Positions 32,979-45,274 of a stretch of 64,000 bases of DNA are shown here, in pieces. Under the pieces are notes generated by a model, which saw nothing but the letters and a program-made list of their open reading frames with translations, did not search any database and was not told where the DNA came from. Source of the stretch: Bagarius yarrelli (Eukaryota; Chordata; Actinopteri; Siluriformes; Sisoridae); the NCBI GenBank assembly GCA_005784505.1, contig VCAZ01000022.1, positions 1,529,695 to 1,593,694 on the forward strand, read 5' to 3'. The translations under genes and the position numbers were made by a program. Position 1 is the stretch's first letter. Each line of letters starts with the position of its first letter.

Positions 32979-35165
32979 ATAAAGCAGGTGAAGAAGATTA
33001 AGTGATACAGAATGAGTTTGTTCAACAGAAACAGTGGTGGTCTGACGCTTGGAATCATGCATAAAAAACAACCTGATTTGGAAACGCAGCCTTTTTCTGT
33101 AGCGCAGCACTATAACAGCCGGGCGCTTCTCCTGCTACCTTCTCAATTCTGCTATTTTTTAGATTCTTTTGTATCTTTCCGCCGTATTGTTTTGCCACCT
33201 GCTCCTTCACCCTCGCCGAGCTCTTCTAAGCTATTCTGTTGTTGTCATCACAACCGATTTAGCATGCGTCGCTGCTAGTGTTTGCACACACAAACACGAG
33301 CACGCGATCAATCGGAAATGTTTTATAATCATTTCCTCACAGCTGCTTCACTTGGAATCCAAACCTTTTTGCCTCACACTTATCCGCCTCACATTCCCCA
33401 ACATATAAACATTTTATTTTCTGCATTTCTTAGCATTCCTTTCCGTTTCTTAGCATGTCAGAGTTTTCTAAAAACATCTAAACTTTTCATGCATCACTTT
33501 GTGGTGCATCGTTTTGGCTGCCTATTAGTGCTAAAACTATTGAAAAAAAAAAAAAAATTGTGGTCTTTTGGTCATTTGATCTTATTCGACCTAATGTCTG
33601 CAGTAGCGTGGTTTAACCAGTGTGGCGCTGTAGAGCAGAACTGAATTTTGATGCTTGAACAATAACGGCACTGTGTTCAAGTCGAAACAGTAGAAACTGA
33701 GTACGTTTTACAAAACTACAAACAAAATCTGGGTTAAAAAGTCATTACAATTTGTTGCTAGTATATTTAAAAATTTGTATATTAAATAAGTATAAAATAA
33801 AATAAATGTAAATTATATATATATATATAATATATTGTGTGAAAGGCACAGTTTTATTCACCCAAGCAGTCCCACAACGCACTGCGTTACAGTTATCACC
33901 CAAAATACCCATAATACACTGTGGCATTCAAATAACCTGTGTGAATATAAAGATGGCATGTTTGAGATGCTATTAATGTAGACTCTATCTAAAAGACAGG
34001 GTGTGTAATTAGGACATGTCCAGACTGATGCTGAAGAGAGTGTGATGTGACAGATTGATGATCCAGATCCATTACTGAACACTGCTCGTTGCCTTCCCGT
34101 GATTATTCGACTAGGTAGCGTGTGTGATTCTCTAAAACCGCGGTTCTCGTTATGATCCCACGTTGCCTCTTGTCCAGCTGTGTGTGAGACAGGTGAACAG
34201 TACGTGTTAGGCTGCCTGCTATTTAACCATCAGCAAACACGGCTTCATTATCAAGGACAAGATGTCCTCTATGTATGTGACACTAATGATTTCTGCTGCT
34301 CTATAGGCTTCCTGGCAGGGATGCCAGTGTGTGTAAGTTGAATTGACAGAGCGGACAGTATGTGCAGCACGCTGATAAAGCTTTACTTTTCTCTCTCTGT
34401 GTCTCTTACTTACTTCCTCCCGGTATAGCAATAACACAGAAACATCGAAATATTTCGATGCTATATGGTTATGCTAGTTCAAGCGTAGAAGTGTAATTTT
34501 AATACAATTTTAGAAATATCTTTATATCTATCAGTACAAGAGCTTACAAAGTGTTTGATTCGTTTTACAGTGATTTGGCAACCCATACTGCTTTTTTAAT
34601 CCTCTTATTTACAGTTAATGTCGTGAAGCAACGTCTAGACAGATTAGTTTCTCTTGTGACTCCTGGCGGCTATTTAACAATCGTTTTCTTCGGCAGCTTC
34701 TCTTTTTATTCTTTTCTCCTCATCAGATCAGTGGCCAGACATTTCTAATCTGTTGTTATTCTGTTATCTGTTGTTAATCTGTTGTTAGTGAAAGAGCTGC
34801 TGTTCCTTTAGAAACTATTACATGCAAGAGATGGTCAGATGTACAAAATTGATCTGTGCCTTCTGACCAATTGAGATGGAGTATTCTACAGAGACGACCC
34901 TAATGACAATCAAACAGTGGTAAAAGTGTCAGCATGCGTGTTAAGCGTCTGAGGCTAGGGGTAAATAGGCACTACAGACCTGATATTCTCAGCACAGAAG
35001 TGACACTCACAAGGCAGCGTGTAGCCTGACAGTAGTGCTGTTGAGATGTGATGTCTGCTAATCTTTGGTCCACAGTGATGGATTGCAAACTGACAAGCAG
35101 TACGGATGTCAAAATACTGAGAATCACAGACAGAATAGAGAAGAGCGCACAAGCAAGAATAGTAA

Positions 35166-35530
35166 GGGTCAGGATTCCAAGACCGCAAAGGTCAGGCTCC
35201 AGAGAAACAAGAGTGCCAGGCTCCCGAGGAACATGAGGGTCAGGGTCTTAAGGAAATCGAGAGTCAGGCTCCCGAGGAACATGAGGGTCAGGGTCCTGAG
35301 GAAATCGAAGGTCAGGCTCCCGAGGAAAACGAGGGTCAGGGTCCTGAGGAAAACGAGGATCAGGGTCCCGCGGAAAAACGAAAAGATCAGTGTCCATTGG
35401 AACACAAGGTCAGGGTCGTGAGGAACGTGAGGAACGTGAGTGTCAGAGCCACGAAGAGCGTAATAGTCGGAGCAAGGAGGAACTTCAGGGTTGGGACAAC
35501 TAGGAACACAAGGAGCAGGATCCAGAAGAG
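35166..35530. repeat. 24-bp minisatellite
   Basis: Units of the type GTCAGGCTCCCGAGGAACAT plus GAGG alternate with GTCAGGGTCCTGAGGAAATC plus GAAG, giving a 48-bp higher-order period in the centre (35190-35375). Edges are degenerate. On the - strand it reads as a hydrophobic Leu/Phe-rich repeat frame that mimics membrane segments. This is an artefact. Confidence 0.92.
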
Positions 35531-35531
35531 T

Positions 35532-35600
35532 AGGGCTGGGCGGATAGATAAAATGTATCGCTATCAAGAAATAAATTGTCCACCATAAATGAGTGGGCAT
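35532..35600 (+). mobile_element. Dispersed repeat fragment
   Basis: AGGGCTGGGCGGATAGATAA, then ATGTATCGCTATCAAG and ATTGTCCACCATAAATGAG, resembles a family starting 'GGGCTGGGCGATATAT' that is common in fish genomes. Its right limit is unclear, and it may continue past 35900. Confidence 0.4.
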
Positions 35601-36924
35601 GGCTAATTCACGTACAGAGCCTGAACAAGACCAGGGTTAGAAAAATCGCTCGCCCCACGTCCCAGGACTACTGTATCCTCCAGTCAGGCTAGAAAATATA
35701 TCCCCTCCCTGCCAGTCGGTACCTGACATAGAGGAAAAATATACATTAAAATGCCTGTGTGTTCTTTCACAAATATAGTTGGGTAATTATGTTGTCTGAT
35801 TTTTCGGGCATCGGGGAGTCATTATCACTTTGTTGGGTATTTGTATTAAAATCGTGTAATAACACAGGCTCAGTTTTTATTGTCACTTTCAACTCGATCT
35901 GTGTATAGAGAGCAGTGGTAGTGATTTTACATGATATTTATAACTCTCCGGATCTGCTGCTTTCCAATCCCTCTGCCACTGTCCTGTCAGTCATTCCTAA
36001 CAAAAACTGAAGAGTGACTGCCTGAAGGACTACCAGGAATTTGAGACTGAGGGGAAATGCTGGGAGTTTGTCAAAAACATGAAGAGCGAAAAACAAACTG
36101 TGGTTACATATTTATATTTTCAGATTTATTAATTAAGTGGTCTTTATTTTATACCTGTGAAAAGATGTTAATGAAGGAAAGCTTATAATAGTGTTTGTCC
36201 ACACAAATGTGACATACAGTTGAATTTGTTGTCATGGTAAAACTCATATTTGATTTACTATAATTATAAAAGCTCAAAAAAAGGAGAAACAAATGAAATA
36301 TGAAGTCTTTATTTACTATATAAAGACCTTTCTGGTGATTTTCTGGAATAACTACATATTTAATATATTAATGCTCCATACTAAATATTTTATACCAATA
36401 AAATTACTGATACTGCGGAATAGAACGCTGGTTGTTCAGGGTACTGTAGTGTACGAGACAGGATACACGAGACAGGACTACACATGTTCCCTTATTTCTC
36501 CTGTGGTTTTGTTCAGCTAGCTTGTATGAAGAGGCTTTAATTACCATTGAAAACTGAGTTCTCCTGATGTTCATCCTCTAGTATTGTAACGACATTTCGG
36601 GTATTCGCTAACGATCCGAGCTTTCTGTGAGGAATCAATGGAACTTTACGCTGTTAATCATGTTAATCCTCTTCGATCGTCGCCGGCGACTTTATGAAAT
36701 AGGCGTTGTAATAATGTTCGATTTCTGAGTGAATCATTTGAGACGGTTCATTGTGATGAATTAGAGAAACCCTTAAAACGATAAAAATAAATCTACTAAT
36801 AGAACCGGCTTCATTCTCCAGTTGAATCATCCTGTCGCTGGTTGTGTGTGTGTGTTGGTGTGTGAAATGTATAATTCACGTATTTGGTAATATTGACCGT
36901 GTGTTATAGTTTATTTTCTTTTTC

Positions 36925-37020
36925 TGTGTTCCATGTTGTATGGTTTTCAGTCTCATTGTCTGATAAAGAGCATGTAGCTCGAAACGGTACCTGTTGTAAG
37001 AACCCAATTAAACACTTTTG
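36925..37020 (+). mobile_element. Possible retroelement 3' tail
   Basis: GTCTGATAAAGAGCATGTAG, then CTCGAAACGGTACC and CAATTAAACACTTTTGCAC, resembles the 'gatgaag...cgaaacgt...aataaa' ends shared by several fish retroelements. It is based on motif style only. Confidence 0.25.
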
Positions 37021-37157
37021 CACTGTGGGAGCCGCGGTGGGCACTACTTTCATCTCGTTGTTTCAGTCTTTGTTTGGTGGAAAAATGAGCTTTTTTGCCT
37101 AATTTACGTGAGTTCTTGGACTGTTTTTTTTTTTTTTTTTTTTTTTATTCACTTAAA

Positions 37158-37159
<2 letters not shown>

Positions 37160-37205
<46 letters not shown>
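37160..37205. repeat. (TAA)n microsatellite
   Basis: About 15 TAA units, preceded 15 bases earlier by a run of about 23 T. Confidence 0.93.
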
Positions 37206-37209
<4 letters not shown>

Positions 37210-37330
37210 TATACTACTAGGTTGTACACAGGCGTCTAGACAGCGTTGCTCGAGTTCAAAGATCTAAATAACGACTTGCTGTGATACAAAAACAATATTA
37301 AAGCCTATAAGACATCTGGGAAGTGTTTCA

Positions 37331-37364
<34 letters not shown>

Positions 37365-37867
37365 AGAGACTCTGGTGTACGTTGGTGTTAAACACTTATT
37401 TATTATTTGTGTATAGTAAAAAAATGCATAACTTTGGTTAATTTAATAACTGTTTAAGTGTAGTTCTTTATTGTCTCTCACGGTATATGCAATAATTCCT
37501 CTGTGCTGCTTATTTATAATATATAACTGTTGTTACTTGTGGCAAAAAAGAGAAGATAATTGGGAGAAAAGGTCTCTGGGGGGTACAAATTAGTCAGGAG
37601 GCCCAAAAACCCTACCGGCGCCCCTTCTGGGGAGTATAAAATTGTAAATATCGAGAGCGAGGAGACCGACTGCAGAGGAGTTCTAGTATAATTATATACA
37701 CTGGTTCATGTTTATGTAAGTTTGCTAGAGTGACGCTTTTAGATAAATGTACAGTAAACGCCGTAGCAAAGGTCATATGAGCTTAGTTAGTTTAGCGTGT
37801 AATCATTTCGACGGGCTGCTAAAACCTCACATCTGTACATAAACTGTGAATAGACAAGGGCCACTCA

Positions 37868-37925
37868 ACCCGATACACATCACGATACGGGGGTCACAAT
37901 ACAATATATCACAATATATAAAAAA
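37868..37925 (+). repeat. Dispersed repeat of CGATACGGGGGTCACAATAC type
   Basis: Shares CACGATACG and CAATATAT words with 57605-57790, both members of a family rich in 'CGATACGATATATTGC'-like sequence. The class is unknown. Confidence 0.45.
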
Positions 37926-38263
37926 AGGGAAAACAAATACTTAATTATTATTATTTGGAAGCTTAAATATTAGATAATCATCAATGGTAGATCAATGATG
38001 GAAAGGCACGGCATAACCAGTAATCAATGTGCAATTCCGTACATAGTTACGCTGGGAAAGTAAGTTTTCCATTACAAATTATAAGGTTATTATTCCAACG
38101 CTCTGTATTTGCCGGTAAAGGGGTAAAAACGGCATTCGGGGTAACTGCTACTGCCCACTCTATATGACAGGATTATAACTCAATACGACAGGAAAAATAC
38201 AATTTCTACACCGTTTTCATTACTGCTATATTTATAAGAGAAACTGTACTGTTTTTCCCAAGC

Positions 38264-38301
<38 letters not shown>

Positions 38302-38569
38302 TAAAAAAAAGAGAGATGCTGTCATCAAAAATAACCTGTAGGACAGTTGCTGCTGTGTTGTGATGCAACATCAGGAGTGTTAAAGTCGGTTTGGGTCACA
38401 AGTCACATTGCACACACACACACTGCACAGACACAAAGACACACACACACACAGACACACACAATTTAGAAGAACTTATACAGCATCTTTTCCATCTGTT
38501 CTATTAATTCGCATCATTTATCATCTCAGCATGTTCATGTACAGTTTACTACAAATTAATGATTGTGTA

Positions 38570-38572
<3 letters not shown>

Positions 38573-38610
<38 letters not shown>
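38573..38610. repeat. (GT)n microsatellite
   Basis: Pure GT run of about 18 units, 130 bp from a second run at 38740. Confidence 0.93.
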
Positions 38611-38611
<1 letters not shown>

Positions 38612-38739
38612 GCTTGGGGATAGCTTTTGAAATGACGTGGAATCTACATGAAAGGGGTTGAGGACTAAAACACTTCTCCAGCTCTTTCTAAAATGTCTAT
38701 TAAGACACAAATCCAATAAGCAGCAGTACTGCTTGTGCT

Positions 38740-38789
<50 letters not shown>

Positions 38790-38798
38790 TGTGTGTGG
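38740..38798. repeat. (GT)n microsatellite
   Basis: About 29 GT units with one GG interruption near the right end. Confidence 0.94.
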
Positions 38799-39146
38799 GG
38801 TCCCTGCATAAGGTCTGTGTGTCTTTGCTTAAGCTGTAGGTCAGGGTTATTTATATGAAGGTGAAGGGTCTATAAAGCAGTTTGCTAGTATAACATTCCG
38901 TGGCTCGGCTGATAGCATGGGTTGACAGATCCTCGTTTTAACCCCCAGCCTGAGCTCCAGGGTATGTGCATAAAATGATTTATTAGGATTGACATAAAAG
39001 ATACAGAATAGCTGGAGGGCAGAAGTGACCCCTCTGTCCTCAGGGGCAAAAAAGGTGTAATAAAGGTTAAAAGCACATGAGTAAATCCTGGCATTATTCA
39101 AGAAAAATACTAATCATCACTCACTTTTCATTCCACCCACTCACAC

Positions 39147-39705
39147 ATCACGCTACATCTTTATGCTCCGCCCACTCTTCTCACACTACATCCTCATGCT
39201 CCGCCCACTCTCCTCACACATCACTCTACATCCTCATGCTCCGCCCACTCCGCTCCCCATCTCCTCACTCACACTCTCACTCTCCGCCCACATCCTCATG
39301 CTCCGCCCACTCTCCTCACACATCACTCTACATCCTCATGCTCCGCCCACTCTCCTCACACATCACTCTACATCCTCATGCTCCGCCCACTCTCCTCCAC
39401 CCCACTCTCCTCCTCACACCTCACTCTACATCCTCATGCTCCGCCCACTCTCCTCAGACATCACTCTACATCCTCATGCTCCGCCCACTCTCCTCACACA
39501 TCACTCTACATCCTCATGCTCCGCCCACTCTCCTCACACATCACTCTACATCCTCATGCTCCGCCCACTCTCCTCACACATCACTCATCATTGCTCCACT
39601 CTACTCACCTCCTCTACATCCTCATGCTCCGCCCACTCTCCTCACACACCACTCTACATCCTCATGCTCCGCCCACTCTTCTCATACATCACTTTACATC
39701 CACAG
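39147..39705. repeat. 40-bp minisatellite
   Basis: About 13 copies of a 40-bp C/T-rich unit with core CATCCTCATGCTCCGCCCAC followed by TCTCCTCACACATCACTCTA. Several copies are truncated at 39248-39300, 39396-39420 and 39585-39615. Since 40 is not a multiple of three, open frames exist in all three phases (229, 214 and 136 residues), which shows they are not coding. Each unit has a CCGCCC GC-box core. Confidence 0.96.
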
Positions 39706-40417
39706 CTACTATTCACAATTGTTTACAGTTTTTCTTATTTTTGTGTATATATATTGTTTATTTTGATTTATTACTACCTGATATTTGAAGGCGGTTATAT
39801 AAATTAAACCTGCAGGGTTAGTTACTACACCTGTCCTACAGTTTACACGCATGCGCAGATAGTGTCCTGTTAATCAGCTGTTTATTTAAACACAATGAAA
39901 TAAGCATAATATAGAACCAATTTCACTACAAAACCGTAATACCTGTAATATCACACTCACAAAAACACCTGCGCTTTTATACCGTGCATTTCCTCTAGTT
40001 ATAGCAGAATTAACGCGCCGCAACTATCCAACCAGCTGTTAATTTGTTGGTTTTTTTTACTTTTGCGAGTTCTTGTAACCAAAAACAAATAACAATAAAG
40101 CTGTAAAATTGTTAATACTCTTACCTTGTTTGTTGCGTTCTTCTTCCGGTAAACAAACGCACGTTCGCTCGTTCTGGAATTTAAATTGGAAGTAATGACG
40201 GAAGCGCGCTCCTTATTGGTAATGTAGTCCACATGCACTTCCGGGTATTAAAATAAAATAATATAAATCTACTAAATTAGTAATGTATTCAGATGACATA
40301 TAATGGAATATCAAACAAACAGTAAAGGTTCAGTTTAGTTGGGTTGTTCTGTCTGAAAAAGTGTATTACTAACCTGAACATAACCCCATTTTTAGGAAAT
40401 GTCTTTCATTTCCAACG

Positions 40418-40512
40418 CCACCTTCTGGGCCCCTGCGCAAGGCCCCTAAACCTGAACTGAACTGCTCTCTCTGGATTGGGGCGTCTGTCAAATACCAGAA
40501 ATGTGAATATAA
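40418..40512 (+). mobile_element. tRNA-derived SINE fragment (3' half)
   Basis: CTGGGCCCCTGCGCAAGGCC and a compacted CTCTCTCTGGATTGGGGCGT tail ending AATACCAGAAATGTG. The head is absent. Confidence 0.75.
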
Positions 40513-40796
40513 TTGCACTGACAGTCTTATCAGTCAGGATATGCTGTGTAGTTTGGACTATGTGTTGGCGCTTTATAATAGATTTTACTACGTATAAGAT
40601 ACCAGCAGGGGGCGCAAATAACGCAGCTCCAATGTGTTTGCCGCCAAAATTGACTGAAATCAAAAGTAAAGAGAAGAGAAGATGGTGAGAAGGTGTAGGA
40701 GCATTCTGAACTTCTGAAACATCTCTCAACAGGAATTAATCAATTTGTTTTGTATAAGTTGTTTTATTATTAGCACATACATTTCCTTCTGTTTAG

Positions 40797-40855
40797 CGCA
40801 GGGGTCGATAAACCGCAGTCCCGGAGCCGCATGGTGGCTCCTTTATCGCTCAGGT
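40797..40855 (+). mobile_element. hAT-like transposon end fragment
   Basis: GCAGGGGTCGATAAACCGCA, then GGAGCCGCATGGTGGCTCCT, resembles the terminus of a common fish element beginning 'CAGGGGTCGCCAAC...GAGCCGCATGCGGCTC'. Only this end is visible. Confidence 0.4.
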
Positions 40856-40980
40856 GTAATAAGAGTAAAGCCACACAAGCAACATGCAAACTCCACACAG
40901 AAAGACCCCTGCTAGGGAATCGAACCCGGGGCCTTCTGGCTGTGAGGCAACAGTGCTAATCACTAAACCACCGTGCACCA
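40850..40980 (-). mobile_element. Second tRNA-derived SINE family copy
   Basis: In reverse orientation: a GGTGCACGGTGGTTTAGTGA head, an A-box-like TAGTGATTAGC, a B-box GGTTCGATTCCC, then GTCTTTCTGTGTGGAGTTTG and CATG. This differs from the main SINE family of the window and has a well-preserved tRNA-like promoter. Confidence 0.72.
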
Positions 40981-42086
40981 ACATATAACACAAAACAATA
41001 ACCCTTACACATAGTTTAGTTGCACTGGGAGGTATTTTTTGGGGTATTAAGTTCAACCTAAAACAAACATTTTCCTTTTTATATTCATTTTAATAACAAA
41101 ACGCTAACAAAGTAGAATGTTGTTTGTGTGACTTTCAGCTAAAGAATATTTTTTTTATGCTTTTCTATTATTACTTTGACATTTTGTCCTTATAAAGCCC
41201 TAAAAACCCCTCACACACACACACACACACACACTTTGCTCCCATATAATATAATTATCTTGTTGTCTGTCTGAATAAAAAAAAAAAACAAGATCTGCCT
41301 GGTAAAATGTCATCATAATAAAATGAATTCAATAATGATCATAAAATGAAATTTCCTTTTCCTCGGGTTGATCGGTGGCTGGAGAATTCTTCCTAATAGG
41401 CGCTGGAAAAAAACACACACTTTTTTTTAACAAGGGAACTCGCTAATAATCCCAACAGCATCAATTACAGAAATAGGTTTGTGACAGCTGTTGTTGTTGT
41501 AATGATACAGATGCTGAAACAATATTGTCAGTGGAGCAGGTGTGTGTGTGTGTGTGTGTGTTGCCATGTTAGTGGAGACCAAATGTCCCCACAAGAATAG
41601 AAAGATCTCAAAGACATTTTTGTTCAAAAACTATTTTTTGTTGTTCTTATGTTGTTTTAAGCAGGTTTTTGTGTGTTAGTGACTGAGGTGTATTTCAGAC
41701 GGCAAGTTCCTGAAAAGCATGAAAAGAAGTAACTGAAACCGAGTATGTGAGTATGTTAGTAGTATGTTCGAATCTTTAGTATGTGAAAAACTGTATATAA
41801 CTGCACTCGTTTAACTGCACTCGTTTAACTGCACACTCGTTTAACATCATCCTCATCCTCGTTAAACTTTATCCAACTTCACCTTTGCTGTGACGACAAT
41901 TTCAACATGGCGGTGTGGTACGTCCAAATTTTATTTATACACAATTGAATTGAAATGTATGTCGTAAAATACAGAATTTATTAATGAAATAATAAAATAA
42001 AAAAACAAACAAATCAACAAATATAAAAAAAACCAAAAAAACCAAAACTAAAGTAGAAACATCGGAACACAATGAGGAAACAATCG

Positions 42087-42225
42087 ACCAATGACAGGAC
42101 AGGGAGACTCACATGACAAGACACAGACAACATAAACAAACATGAAGCACATGGTCTACAACATAAACAGAGAAGGTCTCTCTGTTGCCCTCTGGTGGCC
42201 TGGCAGGGCAACGTATCCTGACAAT
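42087..42225 (+). repeat. Dispersed repeat copy (pair of 48147-48272)
   Basis: Shares ACCAATGA, AGGACAGG, a CAAGACACA block and GGTGGCCTGGCAGGG in the same order and spacing with 48147-48272. Possibly an LTR-type fragment. The class is unknown. Confidence 0.5.
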
Positions 42226-42291
42226 TATAGACAATTTTAGATGGAATTTTAGCTGAAAAGTCCGAATCGGAATAATAATTATAATAATATT

Positions 42292-42330
42292 ATATTTGGC
42301 AGATGGTTTTGATCCAGAGCGACACACACA
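42292..42330 (-). mobile_element. SINE tail fragment
   Basis: TTTGGCAGATGGTTTTGATC followed by CAGAGCGACACACA is the reverse of the 'CGCTCTGGAT...CTGCCAAAT' tail. Confidence 0.5.
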
Positions 42331-42683
42331 GGTGTTCTTAATGCATCAATTAATACGTTATAATACTGATTCACCGAGTCATAAGGAAAGAATACACATA
42401 GAAAAGAAAATAACACATAGATAGAAAAAATCTTGAATATTTAAAATAAAATGCAGCTTATTTATATAAACACACCAAAGCAACTTCCACTCATATTTAC
42501 ACACATATCCACAGGTTTAAGTATCGATAGCATATAACATGACGTACTGCACTGATTGAAGTGAGATGATCAATAACTTCATTAATCGAGCCAATCAGCA
42601 GCCTCGATGTTTCAAAAGGCCATCGATTTTAGACGAAGAGGTGGACCTGCAATCAGACAAGCCTCAAAGCAGTTAATTACACT

Positions 42684-42685
<2 letters not shown>

Positions 42686-42738
<53 letters not shown>
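42686..42738. repeat. (GT)n microsatellite
   Basis: Pure GT run of about 26 units. Confidence 0.94.
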
Positions 42739-42740
<2 letters not shown>

Positions 42741-43123
42741 GCCAACAGCCCCGGAGTGTTTACGAGTGGCGCTATAAAGCTGTCAGCTATATCTTTTTAA
42801 CAGCAACAGCATACAGTGTTTTTAGTCATTCAAATAGATTCTTTTACTCTTCCTCGCTCTTTGTCCTTGGGGTCAGAAAAGATAGGAACCAATCATCTGT
42901 AATGAATGAACTAAGGTGTGTGTGTGTGTTTGTCCAAGTGTGTGTGTGCATTTCTTTGCAGGTCTAAATAATTTCCTAAATTAGCAGGCTAACTAAAACC
43001 AACGATAAAGAAATGTCTTATTTAGAATTAATTGCTTCTTATAACCACTAATCACTAGTTAACACGACTAAAGTGTATTTATGAAAAGGAACGTCCTGGA
43101 CACGTCCTTGTCCACGTCCTGGA

Positions 43124-43274
43124 CACGTCCTTGTCCAGAGCGAAAACTAAGCAACTGGGGGTTAAGGGCCTTGCTCAGGGGCCCAGCAGTGGTAAATTAG
43201 TGATGCTGGTAATCAAACCCAGATATAACGGTTAGCAGCCCAACATCTTAACCACTGCGCCACCACCTGCCTGC
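43124..43274 (-). mobile_element. tRNA-derived SINE copy
   Basis: Reverse orientation: TCCTTGTCCAGAGCGAAAAC, GGGGGTTAAGGGCCTTGCTC, GGGGCCCAGCAGTGG, an AATCAAACCC B-box region and CTTAACCACTGCGCCACCAC. Just to its left, ACGTCCTGGACACGTCCTTG is tandemly duplicated. Confidence 0.85.
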
Positions 43275-43689
43275 ATTTGTTGTGCAATGACTGTTAAATT
43301 GGCCAAACATTTACAGAATTTAATATTAAAGCATAAAAATTCTAATCAGCTAATTTTATACATTAACTAATGTAAACGTACTAAAAGTTATATGCCTGAT
43401 TGAGTCAATCCTGCTGAGCAGCAACGCAAACCTAGACCACTCAACACATCGCTGTTGTAGATCATTTGTCTAGAACACCAAGAACAAAAATCTGAGCTTT
43501 CAGACACTAGGACATTTTTAGGAAAGGAAACTGAAGAACCAAGACAAAATATTAATGACATACAGAAAGAGACAGTAACCAATAGGATTCAACTGGGCAT
43601 GCCGGAGCTGTGAGACAGCAACCACATCAAGAGGGGGGCACAAACTATCTCACATACCCCTTTTATAGTAAACAGGGGATGGGGTATGT

Positions 43690-43790
43690 CAGTGGTTGCT
43701 GATTTAAAGATCAATTCTTACTACCACCAAGCTGCCCTGAACAAAGACTTATAGCCCTCGGCTGCTCAGTTGATTAAACTGATGCGAGGT
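43690..43790 (+). mobile_element. Weak tRNA-derived SINE copy
   Basis: GTCAGTGGTTGCTGATTTAA, CACCAAGCTGCCCTGAAC and CTCGGCTGCTCAGTTGATTA align in order with the family consensus. It is strongly diverged. Confidence 0.5.
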
Positions 43791-44807
43791 TCAAGGTATG
43801 GAGGTTCAACTGTCTGTTTAAACGATGTTCAAGTGTTTTGTTTGCGACACTTAAAGACGCCCGGACACATGACGCGGCACAAAATAAAATGTCATTCTTG
43901 GACAGACCTGAGCCATTCAAAGTGACCAAGATTCCCAGCCCTTCTGCCATCAATCTGAGGGTCTGGTTATGCAAGACTACCCTAACCCTAACCCCAGAGT
44001 TTAGCTAGTCCAAATCCCGAAAAACTGAAACACAAATAGTGCAACAAATCATTTCAACTTGGATCCAACGTGTTCCAATGAAAACTCAGTGCTGTGGGGG
44101 TCCATGACATTTGTTTTAGTGTTAAAAACAAAGCCTGATTAAAATTAAACATGAAAACTAGCTTCGATTCTTTCTTACTGGATGAGCTACAGGCCTCCTA
44201 CTGTGAGTCTCATCGAGTCTCAGCGTCTTTTGATAGCCCATAATCTATACCACAAAAGAGTTCAAACCACATCGACCGCTTGAAACTGTGCCAATAAAAA
44301 CGTATTGAGGCTCAGGCACTTACCACCACGTACTTCTCCACAAGCTTGATTATGCTTTCAGTCGCTGTTGAAAGATTAAAGCGAGGGAACAGAAGAGAGT
44401 TCATCAGCCGTGATTATAGGGTCTACAGGAACATGCTATTTCTCACCGTCTTTATTTTATCATTTATTTCAGTGATGTTTTAAATGTTTGACTGAATCCA
44501 CTTCAGTTTAATATCACCTAGAATCCAGAGCAAAGTCTGGACCAATCGCTATTTTCAGTTCTTATGGGTAAAAACACTGTATTTAAAGTGATATCATTAA
44601 CCAGGGTGTTAAAGATCTTAGCAAAAATCAACATCTGCAAAAGTATCCCTCAAAGTCTCAATAAACCAGCTGTCAGTTATAATGCCATCAAAACAGCTGG
44701 AATTCTTCACAGAATAGATCTTGGTATAATAATAAACACTGCATACAGGAAAAGCCCAGTGGATGTTGCCAGATGTTGCAATAATCATTGAAAGAGGTTA
44801 AATACAC

Positions 44808-44930
44808 AGAACCACTAAGCTGCCATTTCCTGGTCCCTGATCAAGACCCTTAACCCCCTCAAATGCTCAGTTGGATGAAGAAATGAAGTCACTCTGAAAG
44901 AGGGTGCCTGTCAAATGCCAGAAATAAAAC
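44808..44930 (+). mobile_element. tRNA-derived SINE copy (head missing)
   Basis: ACCACTAAGCTGCCATTTCC, CCCTGATCAAGACCCTTAAC, ATGCTCAGTTGGATGAAG, and a GTCACTCTGAAAGAGGGTGC tail ending AATGCCAGAAATAAAA. Confidence 0.75.
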
Positions 44931-45067
44931 TGCTTTCAAACCCTTAAAATTGGTGCTCTTTATACCAATTATCCTGTTCCCAACACACCGATTGCTGCCT
45001 GATATATCCCAACCCGCTGACCATTGTCATCGTCATTGACCCAAAACTAATCAATAGTATACAGAGG

Positions 45068-45165
45068 GGAAAGTGGTAGCTCAGTGCTTTGGCTTCCCAC
45101 TGCTGAGCTTTTGAGAAAAAGGCTTTTAATCACCAGCCGCTTGGTTGGATAACTATAGTACAAAC
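45068..45165 (+). mobile_element. tRNA-derived SINE fragment
   Basis: GGGAAAGTGGTAGCTCAGTG head followed by a short CCACTGCTGAGC middle and GCTTGGTTGGATAACTATAG. Internally deleted. Confidence 0.6.
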
Positions 45166-45274
45166 TGTCTGTCCCCTACCCCAATTTATTTATTAGACCT
45201 GCCGCAGTTTGTGTTTTAAAATAATATTAGATATTCTATGATTTGGTAAGAAATGAAATAAGTGAGGAACCCAA

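Larger units (their letters stand above)
32979..39146. other. Intergenic region
   Basis: Holds an A-run at 33541-33556, an AT-rich patch at 33815-33834, the 24-bp array 35166-35530, a repeat fragment 35532-35600, a possible retroelement tail near 36925-37020, T and TAA runs at 37123-37205, a dispersed repeat at 37868-37925 and GT/CA microsatellites at 37334-37360, 38264-38300, 38573-38610 and 38740-38798. No gene was recognised. Confidence 0.5.

Noticed and set aside
35169..35600. 143-residue hydrophobic frame resembling a repeat membrane protein (- strand)
   Set aside because: It is an artefact of the 24-bp minisatellite, with no independent evidence of a gene.
38885..38960. Possible additional SINE head (GTGGCTCGGCTGATAGCATG)
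   Set aside because: Only a loose A-box/B-box resemblance, with no matching body or tail.
39077..39807. Three overlapping open frames of 136-229 residues
   Set aside because: They are the same 40-bp tandem unit read in three phases, and coding sequence would not be open in all phases.
43976..43995. Short CCCTAACCCTAACCCC telomere-like motif
   Set aside because: Only two to three units. Too short to call an interstitial telomere site.
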